Part shown: positions 43,001-50,830 of the stretch, piece after piece
Numbering within the stretch: position 1 is the first letter of the stretch
Layout of the letters: the number at the start of each line of letters is the position of its first letter
From: Clostridiales bacterium
Lineage (GTDB): Bacteria > Bacillota > Clostridia > Lachnospirales > Lachnospiraceae
Length of the DNA: 64,000 nt
Direction: 5' to 3'
Assembly (NCBI GenBank): GCA_023663185.1
Contig: JAMPHY010000001.1
Location: forward strand, 376,994 to 440,993
Notes under the pieces: model-generated
The model's input: only the letters and a program-made list of their open reading frames with translations
Told to the model about the DNA's origin: nothing
The model's database searches: none
Program-made: the position numbers and the translations under genes

Positions 43001-43116
43001 AAAACGGTCAAGTATTACTATATGACGATTTGGATAGTGTCCCTGACACAATTACAATCAGAACAAATTGCTTTTATGCTTATGCACTGATTTATAAGTC
43101 AGAGTCAGCAAAATAA
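40033..43116 (+). CDS. Secreted CHAP-domain cell-wall enzyme with lectin-like and MBG-like domains
   Basis: 1027 residues, with AGGAGTG before the ATG. The signal peptide is residues 1-33 (MKWKRRREKLLSLL...KVEA). A CHAP amidase domain follows, with Cys66 in 'YGAQCVDLICYYY' and His in 'YVYGHIGIVTD', then a ricin/beta-trefoil-like region (residues 210-370), a fibronectin-like part, and repeated modules rich in 'GGTA' and 'YTGTPS' including an MBG-like domain ('ITITAENKQATTGEEIPEF'). A Pro/Asp/Thr linker (PDNPDTPDNPDTPDEP) precedes a C-terminal domain. No LPXTG motif is present. It probably cuts peptidoglycan at the cell surface. A large structured RNA with a terminator forms its leader. Confidence 0.88.
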   Translation: MKWKRRREKLLSLLMALCMVLALVPAVPLKVEASTGGHTRDEAVAWVRGKLGTAEDYPGSGYGAQCVDLICYYYEYLGQTRQLGNACDYMNDSLVPAGWSAYGNNVNPEPGDIVVFGSYFFGDADYYVYGHIGIVTDVNLQTGKYTYVDYNNCGHNYQGYTCQGQNLGNGKLCNKGIGSYREMNLHSFSRVIRPDWSTVNPNPWASETPLNLGDDFYAYIIAECSNSYVESSSELKEDGVTNVQISARPQYIGETGNSLDPKKIWHFIRNDDATYKIINEYCGWCMDLSGGQLTGGSVNVGTWHEDHGGYPEKWIIIDGGDNFGESIYRIGTSIWLPYELWLLDVADRGTAEGTNIGVWKNNGDIAQKFSIHPLSSYFNYQKIRPSVPTNIQYNSEENCFTWTAVSRVGKYDTRQYEYRIYKGDSASGTPYDYAATSTTGTPGYNLPDGTYTIQVRAVNTQYYDFCSDYATKTFEIHQSSNVNELPTASAISYGQTLADSKLSGGTANIAGSFAWSDPTIKPVPNTKYEVIFTPDDTAHYSQCSANIDITVNKTIPDTTAPTADALTAEAKLSSSKLNGGTAVNPYDNEAVSGSWQWCNPEQTLSESGNYQAVFVPDNTDYYQNSEPVDINVTVNETSSGGGNNDDNNNGNDNNALNIKGATAQNSVYDSSGKSGYTGTPSAEGYDGGFSFHYNGRNDTAYDSSTQPSNAGDYTLTISPAAEGYTGSLKLNFSIEKATITITAENKQATTGEEIPEFTYTINGLVGADVLTKAPTLTCEPNMSKEGSYPIKAGNAVVPAGRNYNENITYVDGVLTVKQSGSENPENPDNPNTPDNPDTPDNPDTPDEPDTPDEPTISGAPDNQTADNHNITETRNTTVSAPEPVIWEPKTPEEKRRYECMGHEAVQYETAEDNAYDIVIENTMQGKLCFDSFDAVLADYTLAGYTIGRTYNIYTYPQKSYNREQTIQFTLKIPDSIYSPERKYKLLCVTQNGQVLLYDDLDSVPDTITIRTNCFYAYALIYKSESAK

Positions 43117-43178
43117 ATAAACAATGAGCGTCGCCAAATAACTGATTTTAGTTATGAAGCGACGCTCATCATTTTTTA
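43088..43178. repeat. Left copy of a 90-base direct repeat around the AlbA_2 gene
   Basis: It contains the last codons of the CHAP gene and its terminator. The second copy is at 44927-45016. The two begin TGATTTATAAGTCAG and continue through AATAAATAAACAATGAGCG and the hairpin loop, with a few differences, so the intervening 1.8 kb was inserted or the repeat was copied. Confidence 0.8.
43124..43177 (+). terminator. Intrinsic terminator of the CHAP gene
   Basis: ATGAGCGTCGC (43124-43134) pairs with GCGACGCTCAT (43159-43169) and ATAACT/AGTTAT pairs inside. TTTTTT follows. Confidence 0.85.
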
Positions 43179-43330
43179 TCATCAAAATTTCCTGACAAAC
43201 AATTTTTCGCATACCCTTGATATGATTCACGATTATGAATATAATAAAACTAATAATTAAATGCTCCACGAAACTGCTCCTGTAACATCAGGGCAGAACA
43301 TGACATTGAAAAAAGCTGAGGTGACTGACA

Positions 43331-44929
43331 ATGGCTGTTCCAACTAATATAAAAACTCTACTCTCCGGAAGCGTTGTAGAATGGGCAAGAATAGAATTTA
43401 AGGAAACATGGGATGCAGAAGCTTCCCTGAAGACAATCTGTGCTTTTGCAAATGATATTGATAACTGGGGCGGCGGATATATCGTCATCGGCGTGAAAGA
43501 GAAAGAAGGATGTCCTAACTCCCTGCAGGGCATTCCTGCCGAAAAGATTGACCACTACCTAAAAGATATACTGAACAAATGCAAACGCATCCAGCCTGAA
43601 TATCTTCCCATTGTGGAAGTCGCAGACTATAAAGAGAAAAAATTTATTGTCATCTGGGCGCCAGGCGGTTATCTGCGACCTTATTCTTCTCCGAAGTCTA
43701 TGACCAAAGGCGAGAAAGAACGAATCTATTATATCAGGAAAATGGCCAGCACCATAAGTCCTTCCGAAGAGGAAAAGCGGGAGCTGTACAACTTGGCAAA
43801 CAATGTTCCTTTTGACGACAGGATCAACCATGAAGCCGACCTAGCAGACCTGAATCTAACGCTGATTCAGGCTTACCTGAAAGAAATCGGAAGTTCTCTC
43901 TATGAGGAATCAAAACATATGGAGTTTATAGATTTATGTCGGAACATGAATATCGTGAACTCCCTGCCGGAATACACCAGACCGAAAAATGTAGGACTCA
44001 TGTTCTTCAGTCTGGAACCGCAAAAGTTCTTTCCCTATGCACAGATTGATGTCGTCCAGTTTCCGGATGACTTAGGCGGGGACAAGATCATCGAAAGCAC
44101 TTTCAAAGGTCCCCTGCACCAACAGCTCCGTGAAGCGCTGTTATATATCCGCAATAACGTCATTACGGAGCAGGTAATTAAACATCCGGACCGCGCAGAG
44201 TCCGACCGCTTTTTCAATTACCCTTACGCTTCTATTGAAGAGAGCCTCTGCAACGCCGCCTACCATAAGGGGTATGATGTCCGCGAACCGATTGAGGTAC
44301 GCATCCTGCCGGACAGAATCGAAATTGTCAGTCATCCTGGGGCGGACCGTTCCATCACTGAAGAAGGACTTCGGACTTACCGTGTATTCAACAGGCGATA
44401 CCGCAACCGACGCATCGGTGAATTCCTGAAGGAAATGCATCTCACAGAAGGACGCAATACCGGCTTCATGAAAATTCTGAACGCATTGGAACATAATGGT
44501 TCACCTAAACCAATTTTTGAGACAGATCCTGAGCGGTTGTCATTCTGTACCACTATCCTGATCCATCCATATTTTCTTCATCAAGATGCAGTGGAAAATG
44601 GCACTGATGACACTGTAAACGGCACTAATGACACTGTAAATGACACTAATGACACTGTAAATGGCACTGTAAGCAGTACTGATGACACTGTAAATGGCAC
44701 TGTAAGCGGCACTGATGACACTGTAAGTAACATTCTAAAACTTACAAACACAGAACATGCCGTCCTTACCTATATAACAAATAATAATCAGGCCACTATT
44801 AAGGATATCGCATCTGCGATGGACAAAAGCAGAAGTACAGTAAACAGGGCAATCCGAAGCCTAAAAGCACAAAACATTTTAACAAGAATGGGAACAGATA
44901 AAACCGGATTCTGGGTTGTAAAAGAGTGA
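43331..44929 (+). CDS. AlbA_2/Schlafen-type ATP-binding regulator with C-terminal winged helix
   Basis: 532 residues, with TGAGGTGA before the ATG. The N-terminal AlbA_2 (divergent AAA_4) domain reads 'VEWARIEFKETWDAEASLKTICAFAND', 'GGGYIVIGVKE'. The middle is a HATPase-like region with 'EESLCNAAYHKGYD', 'PIEVRILPDRIEIVSHPG' and 'RNRRIGEFLKEMHLTEGRNTGF'. A minisatellite linker of NGT-DDTV repeats (residues 416-470) leads to a winged helix ending 'RMGTDKTGFWVVKE'. Such proteins are called RecG-like or DNA-binding regulators; the exact role is unknown. It lies between two copies of a 90-base repeat. Confidence 0.9.
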   Translation: MAVPTNIKTLLSGSVVEWARIEFKETWDAEASLKTICAFANDIDNWGGGYIVIGVKEKEGCPNSLQGIPAEKIDHYLKDILNKCKRIQPEYLPIVEVADYKEKKFIVIWAPGGYLRPYSSPKSMTKGEKERIYYIRKMASTISPSEEEKRELYNLANNVPFDDRINHEADLADLNLTLIQAYLKEIGSSLYEESKHMEFIDLCRNMNIVNSLPEYTRPKNVGLMFFSLEPQKFFPYAQIDVVQFPDDLGGDKIIESTFKGPLHQQLREALLYIRNNVITEQVIKHPDRAESDRFFNYPYASIEESLCNAAYHKGYDVREPIEVRILPDRIEIVSHPGADRSITEEGLRTYRVFNRRYRNRRIGEFLKEMHLTEGRNTGFMKILNALEHNGSPKPIFETDPERLSFCTTILIHPYFLHQDAVENGTDDTVNGTNDTVNDTNDTVNGTVSSTDDTVNGTVSGTDDTVSNILKLTNTEHAVLTYITNNNQATIKDIASAMDKSRSTVNRAIRSLKAQNILTRMGTDKTGFWVVKE

Positions 44930-45016
44930 TTTATAAGTCAGCACTAGAAAATAAATAAACAATGAGCGTCGCCAAATAACTGATTTTAGTTATGAAACGG
45001 CGCTCATCATTATTTT
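44927..45016. repeat. Right copy of the 90-base repeat, with mutated terminator
   Basis: It starts at the AlbA_2 stop codon and encodes, in another frame, 'LIYKSALENK' and stop, the counterpart of the CHAP C-terminus (LIYKSESAK). ATGAGCGTCGC (44962-44972) pairs with ACGGCGCTCAT (44997-45007), with T-rich sequence after it. It works as the terminator of the AlbA_2 gene. Confidence 0.8.
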
Positions 45017-45075
45017 TCCATAGTTTTTTGTTCCATTTACTATTACAATCTTCTTGAATGCACCCGTAATACATC

Positions 45076-45912
45076 TTAGCGAATTGAAGCCCTGATTTTC
45101 CCAAGCCCCACCGCCAATATCCCAATAAGCACAACCGTATCCACAAACAACACGGCGACTACGCTTTTTAACAATCCATATACAAACAATATAGAAAACA
45201 CTTCCACCGACAGCGTCACAAAACATAAATAGTTGGACAAATATTCCGTTATGAGTTCTCCGCACTGGTATTTGATTAAATGCCGCGCATAGATAACCGG
45301 TCTTAGCAGAAAGCGGATACAGATACAGGCTAACGGATATGCAAAAATAAATTTTTTATCCACAGCCGAAGTCACTATCCCATTATGCCACTGAATAGGA
45401 ATTTCCGAGGGCAGTTTCGCATATGATAATATTCCGGTGATTAAGCATAATAAGGCAATAACCGCCCATGTAATAAGACTCCCCCATATATAGAGAAAAC
45501 TTACTGAATCTAATTTGAAAACAGGTCTATTATCGTCCCAATAAGCCCCCAAGTCTTCCACATATTTTTCAACCTGCAACTCATCAAAGCTAATATTCCC
45601 TAATTCAAGCATTCTCTCACACATGGCTTTTGCTTTATTTAATCCTTCTATCCGTGCTTGAAGCGTTGCAGCCTGCTTTGCTATAACTTCCGACAATGGC
45701 GCTTTTCCAGATATGATATTGCGGATATCTTCAATAGAAATCTCCAATGTGCGCAGATATGCGATTTTTTTAATATTTTCAAGGTCTTTTTCAGAATAAT
45801 CTCTATATCCGTTTGTATCATTCCGCGACGGTTCTATAAGTCTTTCTTTTTCATAAAAGCGTATGTTGGAACGTGTTAAGCCTGTCTTTTCTTCGACTTC
45901 TTTTATTGTCAT
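45076..45912 (-). CDS. Membrane-bound MerR-family regulator with DUF1648-like domain
   Basis: 278 residues from ATG 45912 (AAAAGGAG nine bases before it; earlier starts are too close to the site or lack one). The N-terminal MerR HTH reads 'MTIKEVEEKTGLTRSNIRFYEKERLIEPSRN'. A coiled coil (about residues 70-115) is followed by about five membrane helices, including a DUF1648-type motif 'YAKLPSEIPIQWHNGIV'. DNA binding and membrane sensing in one chain suggest control by cell-envelope stress. No obvious target operon is adjacent. Confidence 0.85.
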   Translation of the reverse strand: MTIKEVEEKTGLTRSNIRFYEKERLIEPSRNDTNGYRDYSEKDLENIKKIAYLRTLEISIEDIRNIISGKAPLSEVIAKQAATLQARIEGLNKAKAMCERMLELGNISFDELQVEKYVEDLGAYWDDNRPVFKLDSVSFLYIWGSLITWAVIALLCLITGILSYAKLPSEIPIQWHNGIVTSAVDKKFIFAYPLACICIRFLLRPVIYARHLIKYQCGELITEYLSNYLCFVTLSVEVFSILFVYGLLKSVVAVLFVDTVVLIGILAVGLGKIRASIR

Positions 45913-46050
45913 AACGCTCATCTCCTTTTCCCAAACTATTATTTCCCTTAAAATATAAGGTATCAACAAGGTTTACAGTCAAGGTTTTTTAGTAATCTTT
46001 TTTAATTTTTACTTCTTTACCATACATGTACATTATATTATAATAAATCC

Positions 46051-46065
46051 TGACACTCAATGTCA
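46051..46065. promoter_or_regulatory. Operator 1 upstream of the WYL regulator
   Basis: TGACACTCAATGTCA: inverted TGACA/TGTCA half-sites 42 bases before the start. It matches the site at 47035-47049. Confidence 0.55.
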
Positions 46066-46106
46066 TGTTTTAGATGTTATTATACTTACAGACAGGGGTG
46101 ATATCC

Positions 46107-47000
46107 ATGCGGGAAAGCAGATTATTTAAAATTGTATATTATTTACTTGATAAAGGAGCCGCTACCGCGCCGGAATTAGCGGAAAAATTTGAAGTATCGG
46201 TCAGAACGATTTATCGGGATATTGACGCTTTAAGCAGCGCAGGCATTCCCATATACGCAGAATCTGGCAGGAATGGCGGCATTCATCTGATGAACGATTT
46301 CGTTCTTGATAAAGCGGTATTGTCGAAGGAAGAAAAGCTGGAAATCCTGACGGCATTGCAAAGTATAAATACCACGCCTAATATTGAAAGCAATCAAACG
46401 CTGCAGAAGCTTTCTGCAATATTTAATCTTAGTACGGAAAGCTGGTTTGAGGCGGATTTTTCCAGATGGGGCAACAACGGTAGCGACAATGAGAAATTCG
46501 AGTTGTTAAAAACGGCGGTAATCCGCCGCAAATGCGTTAAAATCCGCTATGCAAACTCTTACGAGGTTATAAGCGAAAGAATCGTGCAGCCGTGCAAGCT
46601 TGCATATAAATCGACGGCATGGTATTTGAAAGCGTTTTGCTTAAAAAAGCAGGACTATCGGATATTCAAGCTAAACCGTATCTTAGATTTGGAAGTTTTA
46701 AACGAAACCTTCCCCCACCGTGATTTTCCGCTGCCGCTTGATAATACGCAAGTTGAATATAACCGCATTACCCTTCGATTTCCAAAAGAAATGTCATACC
46801 GCGTATATGATGAATTTGACACAGACCAGATACAACGTGAGGAAAACGGCGACCTAGTCGCATCGGCAAATATGCCCGAAGACTCATGGCTGATAGGATT
46901 TATACTCTCATTCGGCGCGCAGGTAGAGATACTTGCTCCCGCGTATTTGAAAGAAATCGTCGCCGCACAAGCAAAATTAATATATGAAAAGAATAAGTAA
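46107..47000 (+). CDS. YafY-type HTH/WYL-domain transcription regulator
   Basis: 297 residues from ATG 46107 (AGGGGTG before it). The N-terminal HTH_11 reads 'SRLFKIVYYLLDKGAATAPELAEKFEVSVRTIYRDIDALSSAGIPIY'. The WYL domain has 'WYLKAFCLKKQDYRIFKLNRI'. WYL proteins respond to ligands such as nucleotides or nucleic acid ends. The same operator lies before this gene and before the zinc-ribbon gene that follows, so it likely controls both. Confidence 0.92.
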   Translation: MRESRLFKIVYYLLDKGAATAPELAEKFEVSVRTIYRDIDALSSAGIPIYAESGRNGGIHLMNDFVLDKAVLSKEEKLEILTALQSINTTPNIESNQTLQKLSAIFNLSTESWFEADFSRWGNNGSDNEKFELLKTAVIRRKCVKIRYANSYEVISERIVQPCKLAYKSTAWYLKAFCLKKQDYRIFKLNRILDLEVLNETFPHRDFPLPLDNTQVEYNRITLRFPKEMSYRVYDEFDTDQIQREENGDLVASANMPEDSWLIGFILSFGAQVEILAPAYLKEIVAAQAKLIYEKNK

Positions 47001-47034
47001 CCGTGAAGGAACTGAACAGTTACAAAATAAAACA

Positions 47035-47049
47035 TGACGCAAGATGTCA
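47035..47049. promoter_or_regulatory. Operator 2 upstream of the zinc-ribbon gene
   Basis: TGACGCAAGATGTCA, followed by GGTTTT as in operator 1 (TGTTTT). It lies 60 bases before the zinc-ribbon gene start. Confidence 0.55.
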
Positions 47050-47108
47050 GGTTTTCCATGTTATCCTTTACTTGTTAATACGATTAAAAATAACAGGAGG
47101 ACAAGACA

Positions 47109-47372
47109 ATGGGTGAAAATTTCTGTCAAAGCTGTGCCATGCCCATGGACACACCCGAAACGCACGGACGCAATGCAGACGGCAGCATTAATAATGACTA
47201 TTGCCGTTATTGTTTCGCAAACGGCGCTTTTACATGGGACTGCACAATAGACGAAATGATTGAGTTCTGCATTCCGCATATGGCGACAGCTAATTCAGGC
47301 ATGACACACGACGAAGCACGCAGCAGAATGAAAGCGTTTTTCCCTACGCTTAAGCGCTGGAAAAGCAAATAA
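47109..47372 (+). CDS. Zinc-ribbon domain protein (Zn_ribbon_2 type)
   Basis: 87 residues, with AACAGGAGGACAAG before the ATG. Cysteines 'FCQSCAMPM' and 'DYCRYCFANG' would bind zinc, followed by 'WDCTIDEMIEFCIPHM', the family hallmark. Function unknown; it is often found beside YafY/WYL regulators, as here. Confidence 0.9.
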   Translation: MGENFCQSCAMPMDTPETHGRNADGSINNDYCRYCFANGAFTWDCTIDEMIEFCIPHMATANSGMTHDEARSRMKAFFPTLKRWKSK

Positions 47373-47565
47373 GCGCTTATAAAGCGGCAAAATTTAATTT
47401 TTCCAGATGGCAAAATGCACGATAGGAGCAGGCGGCATGTCAGACCGCCTGTTTCTGCGTTTAAAAGAAAAATATATTCACTTTTTTAATTTGCATGGGA
47501 CATTTTGGCGTTTTCAAACATCTATTGTATGAAAGACGGAATGGGGAGGGCGAAATGCAGACAAG

Positions 47566-48063
47566 ATGAATACGGAAATTCTTATTAAAAAAGCAAAAAT
47601 GAAAAACCATGACGCATTTACGGAACTGATGACGTCGCATATGCAGAGCATGTACCGCACGGCAAAAGCAATTTTGATGAATGATGAAGACGCCGCGGAC
47701 GCCATACAGGACACGCTGCTTATTTGCTGGGAAAAATTGAGCGACTTAAAGACGGAGCGGTATTTTAAGACTTGGCTTACAAAAATTCTGGTTAATAACT
47801 GCTACGGCATAATCAGAAGCAATAAACGGATTACATATACGGATACATTGACCGAACAAGTCAGCGACGAGAGCGTCAGCAATATTGAATGGCGGGAAAC
47901 ACTCTCGACTATCGATGAAAAATACCGCATAGTGCTTATTCTATTTTATACCGAAGGTTTTCATACCAAAGAAATAGCGAAAATATTAGGAATCGCGGAC
48001 AGCACCGTGCGCACAAGGCTTGCCAGAGGACGCGAACAACTGGCAAAGTATTATAAATCGTAA
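47566..48063 (+). CDS. ECF sigma factor
   Basis: 165 residues. Region 2 reads 'AFTELMTSHMQSMYRTAKAILMNDEDAADAIQDTLLICWEKLSDL', with 'YFKTWLTKILVNNCYGIIR'. Region 4 reads 'YTEGFHTKEIAKILGIADSTVRTRLARGREQL'. GGGGAGGG lies 16 bases upstream, a longer spacing than usual. The anti-sigma-like membrane protein gene follows after 32 bases, so it is a normal ECF pair. Target promoters are not visible. Confidence 0.93.
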   Translation: MNTEILIKKAKMKNHDAFTELMTSHMQSMYRTAKAILMNDEDAADAIQDTLLICWEKLSDLKTERYFKTWLTKILVNNCYGIIRSNKRITYTDTLTEQVSDESVSNIEWRETLSTIDEKYRIVLILFYTEGFHTKEIAKILGIADSTVRTRLARGREQLAKYYKS

Positions 48064-48095
48064 CAGACACAAACATATTCAAGGAGGCGAAATTG

Positions 48096-49223
48096 ATGGA
48101 TAAATCCGATAATGCAAAACTTACTAATAAATCAAATAAGGCAAAGGCGATAGATATATCTGAAAATACGAAACTGGCTAATAATTCAAATAAGGGTAAA
48201 ATGATGCGTAATAAAAAAGAAAATATTTTATATACAGAATTGGAAATCCCCGATATCGTATGGGAGAAGGCGGACGCCGCTTTTTCACAGATAGCACAGG
48301 AAGAAACCGGCAGAAGAAAAGCCGCAAAGAAAAGGCAAGGCACTCCGTCTGCCCAAAATGCTTCCAGCCGTCAGAAACCTTTCCATCTGCCAAAAGCGGC
48401 AGCGGCGGCAATTATCTGCTGCCTTATATTCGGGACTACCGTAACTGCGACGAAATTCTACAGCTTATACAGAGAGCGCATGGAAAACATGGAAAAGCAG
48501 GAAATTGACGAACTGTACGAGTTGGCAAATGTCGGTGAGACAAACGAATTAAACCGTAAGTACACCGCAGAGGAAAGCGCACGGTATCAGGCTCTTTCAG
48601 TGGAATACGAGCAAAATGGGCTTTTCCCAGACAAAACTATGACTATCATGCCGGACGCATCTTACTATGACGGAAAAGGCGTAGCGTTCGACTCGTCCAC
48701 AAGCACGATTTATCTTCCCGCTGAAACGCTTAGCGATGAAGAACTTCTGGAGATTATAGATTTTAATCATAAAATGGCATACAGCATCTATGAAAAGAAT
48801 CAAGAGCGGATTCTCTCCGAGGGCAGTTACGAAAGTCGTTTAGCGGCAATGACCGATGAAGACGTTGACAGAATTTATCTGGCTTACTGCGCGTCGAATT
48901 TAGAGCTCGGCGGCGGATACAGCAGAGAACTTAACCAATCGGAAGCTGGACGGTATGAAGAACTCAAGGCGCAATATGAAAATGAAGGTGTCTACGCGGA
49001 ATCAGAAATAAGTATTATCAAGACAGTTGCCGAATACAGCGGAAGCGGCGTCGTATTCTGCGAAGAAAACAGCAAGTTCCTTCTTCCCGATGAGGAGTTG
49101 TCCGATTTAGAGTTCCTGCAGATAATCGACTTTGATCATAAAATCGATTATTGTTTCAGCAGAATACATGATGAAATAATGTTAGGGCTGCGCGACGGAT
49201 ATCCGCAGGTTATACAGCCATAA
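48096..49223 (+). CDS. Membrane-anchored anti-sigma-factor-like protein
   Basis: 375 residues from ATG 48096 (AAGGAGG eight bases upstream; a TTG immediately before it is possible). An N-terminal tail contains a repeat (NAKLTNKSNKAKA / NTKLANNSNKGKM). The conserved part starts at 'MRNKKENILYTELEIPDIVW'. One membrane helix (AAAAAIICCLIFGTTVTAT, about residue 110) separates the cytoplasmic part from two repeated extracytoplasmic segments ('ESARYQALSVEYEQNGLFPD', 'EAGRYEELKAQYENEGVYAE'). It probably holds the ECF sigma inactive until an external signal arrives. Confidence 0.82.
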   Translation: MDKSDNAKLTNKSNKAKAIDISENTKLANNSNKGKMMRNKKENILYTELEIPDIVWEKADAAFSQIAQEETGRRKAAKKRQGTPSAQNASSRQKPFHLPKAAAAAIICCLIFGTTVTATKFYSLYRERMENMEKQEIDELYELANVGETNELNRKYTAEESARYQALSVEYEQNGLFPDKTMTIMPDASYYDGKGVAFDSSTSTIYLPAETLSDEELLEIIDFNHKMAYSIYEKNQERILSEGSYESRLAAMTDEDVDRIYLAYCASNLELGGGYSRELNQSEAGRYEELKAQYENEGVYAESEISIIKTVAEYSGSGVVFCEENSKFLLPDEELSDLEFLQIIDFDHKIDYCFSRIHDEIMLGLRDGYPQVIQP

Positions 49224-49240
49224 AATATACAGGCTTAAGA

Positions 49241-49278
49241 CGACATGAACTCGTGGGGAAACATATGAGTTCATGTCG
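49241..49278 (+). terminator. Hairpin after the anti-sigma gene
   Basis: CGACATGAACTC (49241-49252) pairs perfectly with GAGTTCATGTCG (49267-49278). Only a short T-run follows. It lies between convergent genes. Confidence 0.6.
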
Positions 49279-49316
49279 TTTGATGGTTGTTATTAGTTAT
49301 TGCTGGCTCCTACGCT

Positions 49317-49727
49317 CTATTTTCCGACTATCTCTTTGGCAAAGTCCGCCGCCTTCTGCAAGTCGTCGCTATTCGGGCGACCTTTGTGCGCCGGTCCGAA
49401 AGAACCCCGACAATGAAAATCCTGCGGGTGCATTTCAACGCCTGCTGCCTCAGCAACCTTCTTCATCGGCTTATAAACTGACTTCATCATTGCCGATGTG
49501 CCGAAACATACGATTTTGCCTATCTTGTCCTTATTTGCCTCTACGAATGTCTTGATTTCGTCCGCTACATCAAACGCATAATATGAGCAGCCTAAAAAAA
49601 GAATGTCCGCCTTATCGGAAAGCGGTGTCGCAACATCTTTTGCCTCCACCCCTACTGCCTTCCCGATTGCCTCCGCCAGCTTCTTCGTGTTTCCCGAACG
49701 AGTGTAATATCTTACCTGAATATTCAT
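49317..49727 (-). CDS. Flavodoxin-family protein
   Basis: 136 residues, with ACGGAGGAAAG before the ATG. The FMN phosphate-binding loop 'YYTRSGNTKKLAEAIGKA' and the strand 'ADILFLGCSYYAFDVADEI' followed by 'KIVCFGTSAM' are clear. It is a small electron-transfer or quinone-type flavoprotein. Upstream at 49797-49819 an A/T-rich sequence with TGCAAT direct repeats could be an operator. Confidence 0.9.
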   Translation of the reverse strand: MNIQVRYYTRSGNTKKLAEAIGKAVGVEAKDVATPLSDKADILFLGCSYYAFDVADEIKTFVEANKDKIGKIVCFGTSAMMKSVYKPMKKVAEAAGVEMHPQDFHCRGSFGPAHKGRPNSDDLQKAADFAKEIVGK

Positions 49728-49858
49728 TGTACTTTCCTCCGTTTTTGTTTTATTTTTATGTTCTGTTCTTGCCTTATTTCCGTCACCATCATTTAATGCA
49801 ATCTAATTGTATGCAATTTATTTACATTTGTCAAGCCTTATATAAATATTTTATCATT

Positions 49859-50668
49859 TTACCGCATCTTTTCCGCAATCATAATATCCATACAATGTTG
49901 GTGCGGTATTCCGCTGCTATTGCAGTCAAAAATGACTTCCTCGGTCTTATGCAGTTTCCAATCGTGATATAGCATAAAAAGCTCTCCCGAATCCCAGCGG
50001 AAACGATTGACGTCTTTATCCGGCGGGACTTCTATAAACGGCTTGTCCACAAATACATTGATAGCGTGTACGCCACCCTCGTTTGTGTGCTCTTTCAGGT
50101 TTGCCGCAATCTCTTTTCTTATTTCCGGCCTAATAAAGTGAAATACTCCGCTGCTGAAAATAATATCATAACTTTCGCTTAGACGGAAATCAATTACATC
50201 GGCTTTAAAAAAATCTACATAAACACCGCATTTTTCAGCAAGTTTTTTACCCTTTTCTATTCCTGTTTCAGACAAGTCAAAAGCCGTCACAATATAACCA
50301 TTCCGCGCAAGAAAAACCGCGTCTTTTCCTTCTCCGCAGCCAATATCCAAGACTTTTAACGGCTTAACCGGCGGACGCAGTTTCATTAATTCATAGCATA
50401 AACTGTTCGGGGTTATTCCCCAGTAATAATCCTCTGTATCATATCGTTTATCATAGTCGGAAACCACAAAAGATTTATATCCCAGAAGTGAATCAATACT
50501 TGTACCCAGCACGCTTGCAAGCAGCGGGAGCATATCTGTTTCAGGATAATTGGTTCCGTTCTCCCATTTTGATACTGCCTGAAAAGAGACATTTAACTTG
50601 TCTGCCAAAGTCTGCTGCGTATATCCTAAAGCCTTTCTTTTATTCATAATGACTAAGCCGATATTCAT
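49859..50668 (-). CDS. XRE HTH fused to a SAM-dependent methyltransferase
   Basis: 269 residues from ATG 50668 (AGGGAG nine bases upstream). Residues 1-65 are an XRE HTH ('LGYTQQTLADKLNVSFQAVSKWENG'). Residues 85-269 are a class I methyltransferase with motif I 'VLDIGCGEGKDAVFLARNG', then 'VTAFDLSETGIEKGKKLAE' and 'YDIIFSSGVFHFI', resembling TehB-type enzymes. DNA binding and methylation in one chain suggest self-regulated detoxification. An inverted repeat in its leader (50695-50742) is a likely own operator. Confidence 0.9.
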   Translation of the reverse strand: MNIGLVIMNKRKALGYTQQTLADKLNVSFQAVSKWENGTNYPETDMLPLLASVLGTSIDSLLGYKSFVVSDYDKRYDTEDYYWGITPNSLCYELMKLRPPVKPLKVLDIGCGEGKDAVFLARNGYIVTAFDLSETGIEKGKKLAEKCGVYVDFFKADVIDFRLSESYDIIFSSGVFHFIRPEIRKEIAANLKEHTNEGGVHAINVFVDKPFIEVPPDKDVNRFRWDSGELFMLYHDWKLHKTEEVIFDCNSSGIPHQHCMDIMIAEKMR

Positions 50669-50694
50669 AATAAGCATCTCCCTATTCTATTTAG

Positions 50695-50742
50695 GCAATT
50701 ACGAAACTTACTGTTTTATGAATAAGATTGTTTCGTAATTAC
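50695..50742. promoter_or_regulatory. Inverted repeat upstream of the HTH-methyltransferase gene
   Basis: GCAATTACGAAAC (50695-50707) and GTTTCGTAATTAC (50730-50742) pair at 12 of 13 positions, 27 bases before the start. It is a plausible XRE operator. Confidence 0.6.
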
Positions 50743-50830
50743 CTTTTCTTCTATTTTATCATAGAAATTCGGAAAAACTATAACGGTATCGGTTAGTTCA
50801 TCTTATAAATTCAACCAATAGTAGAAAATT

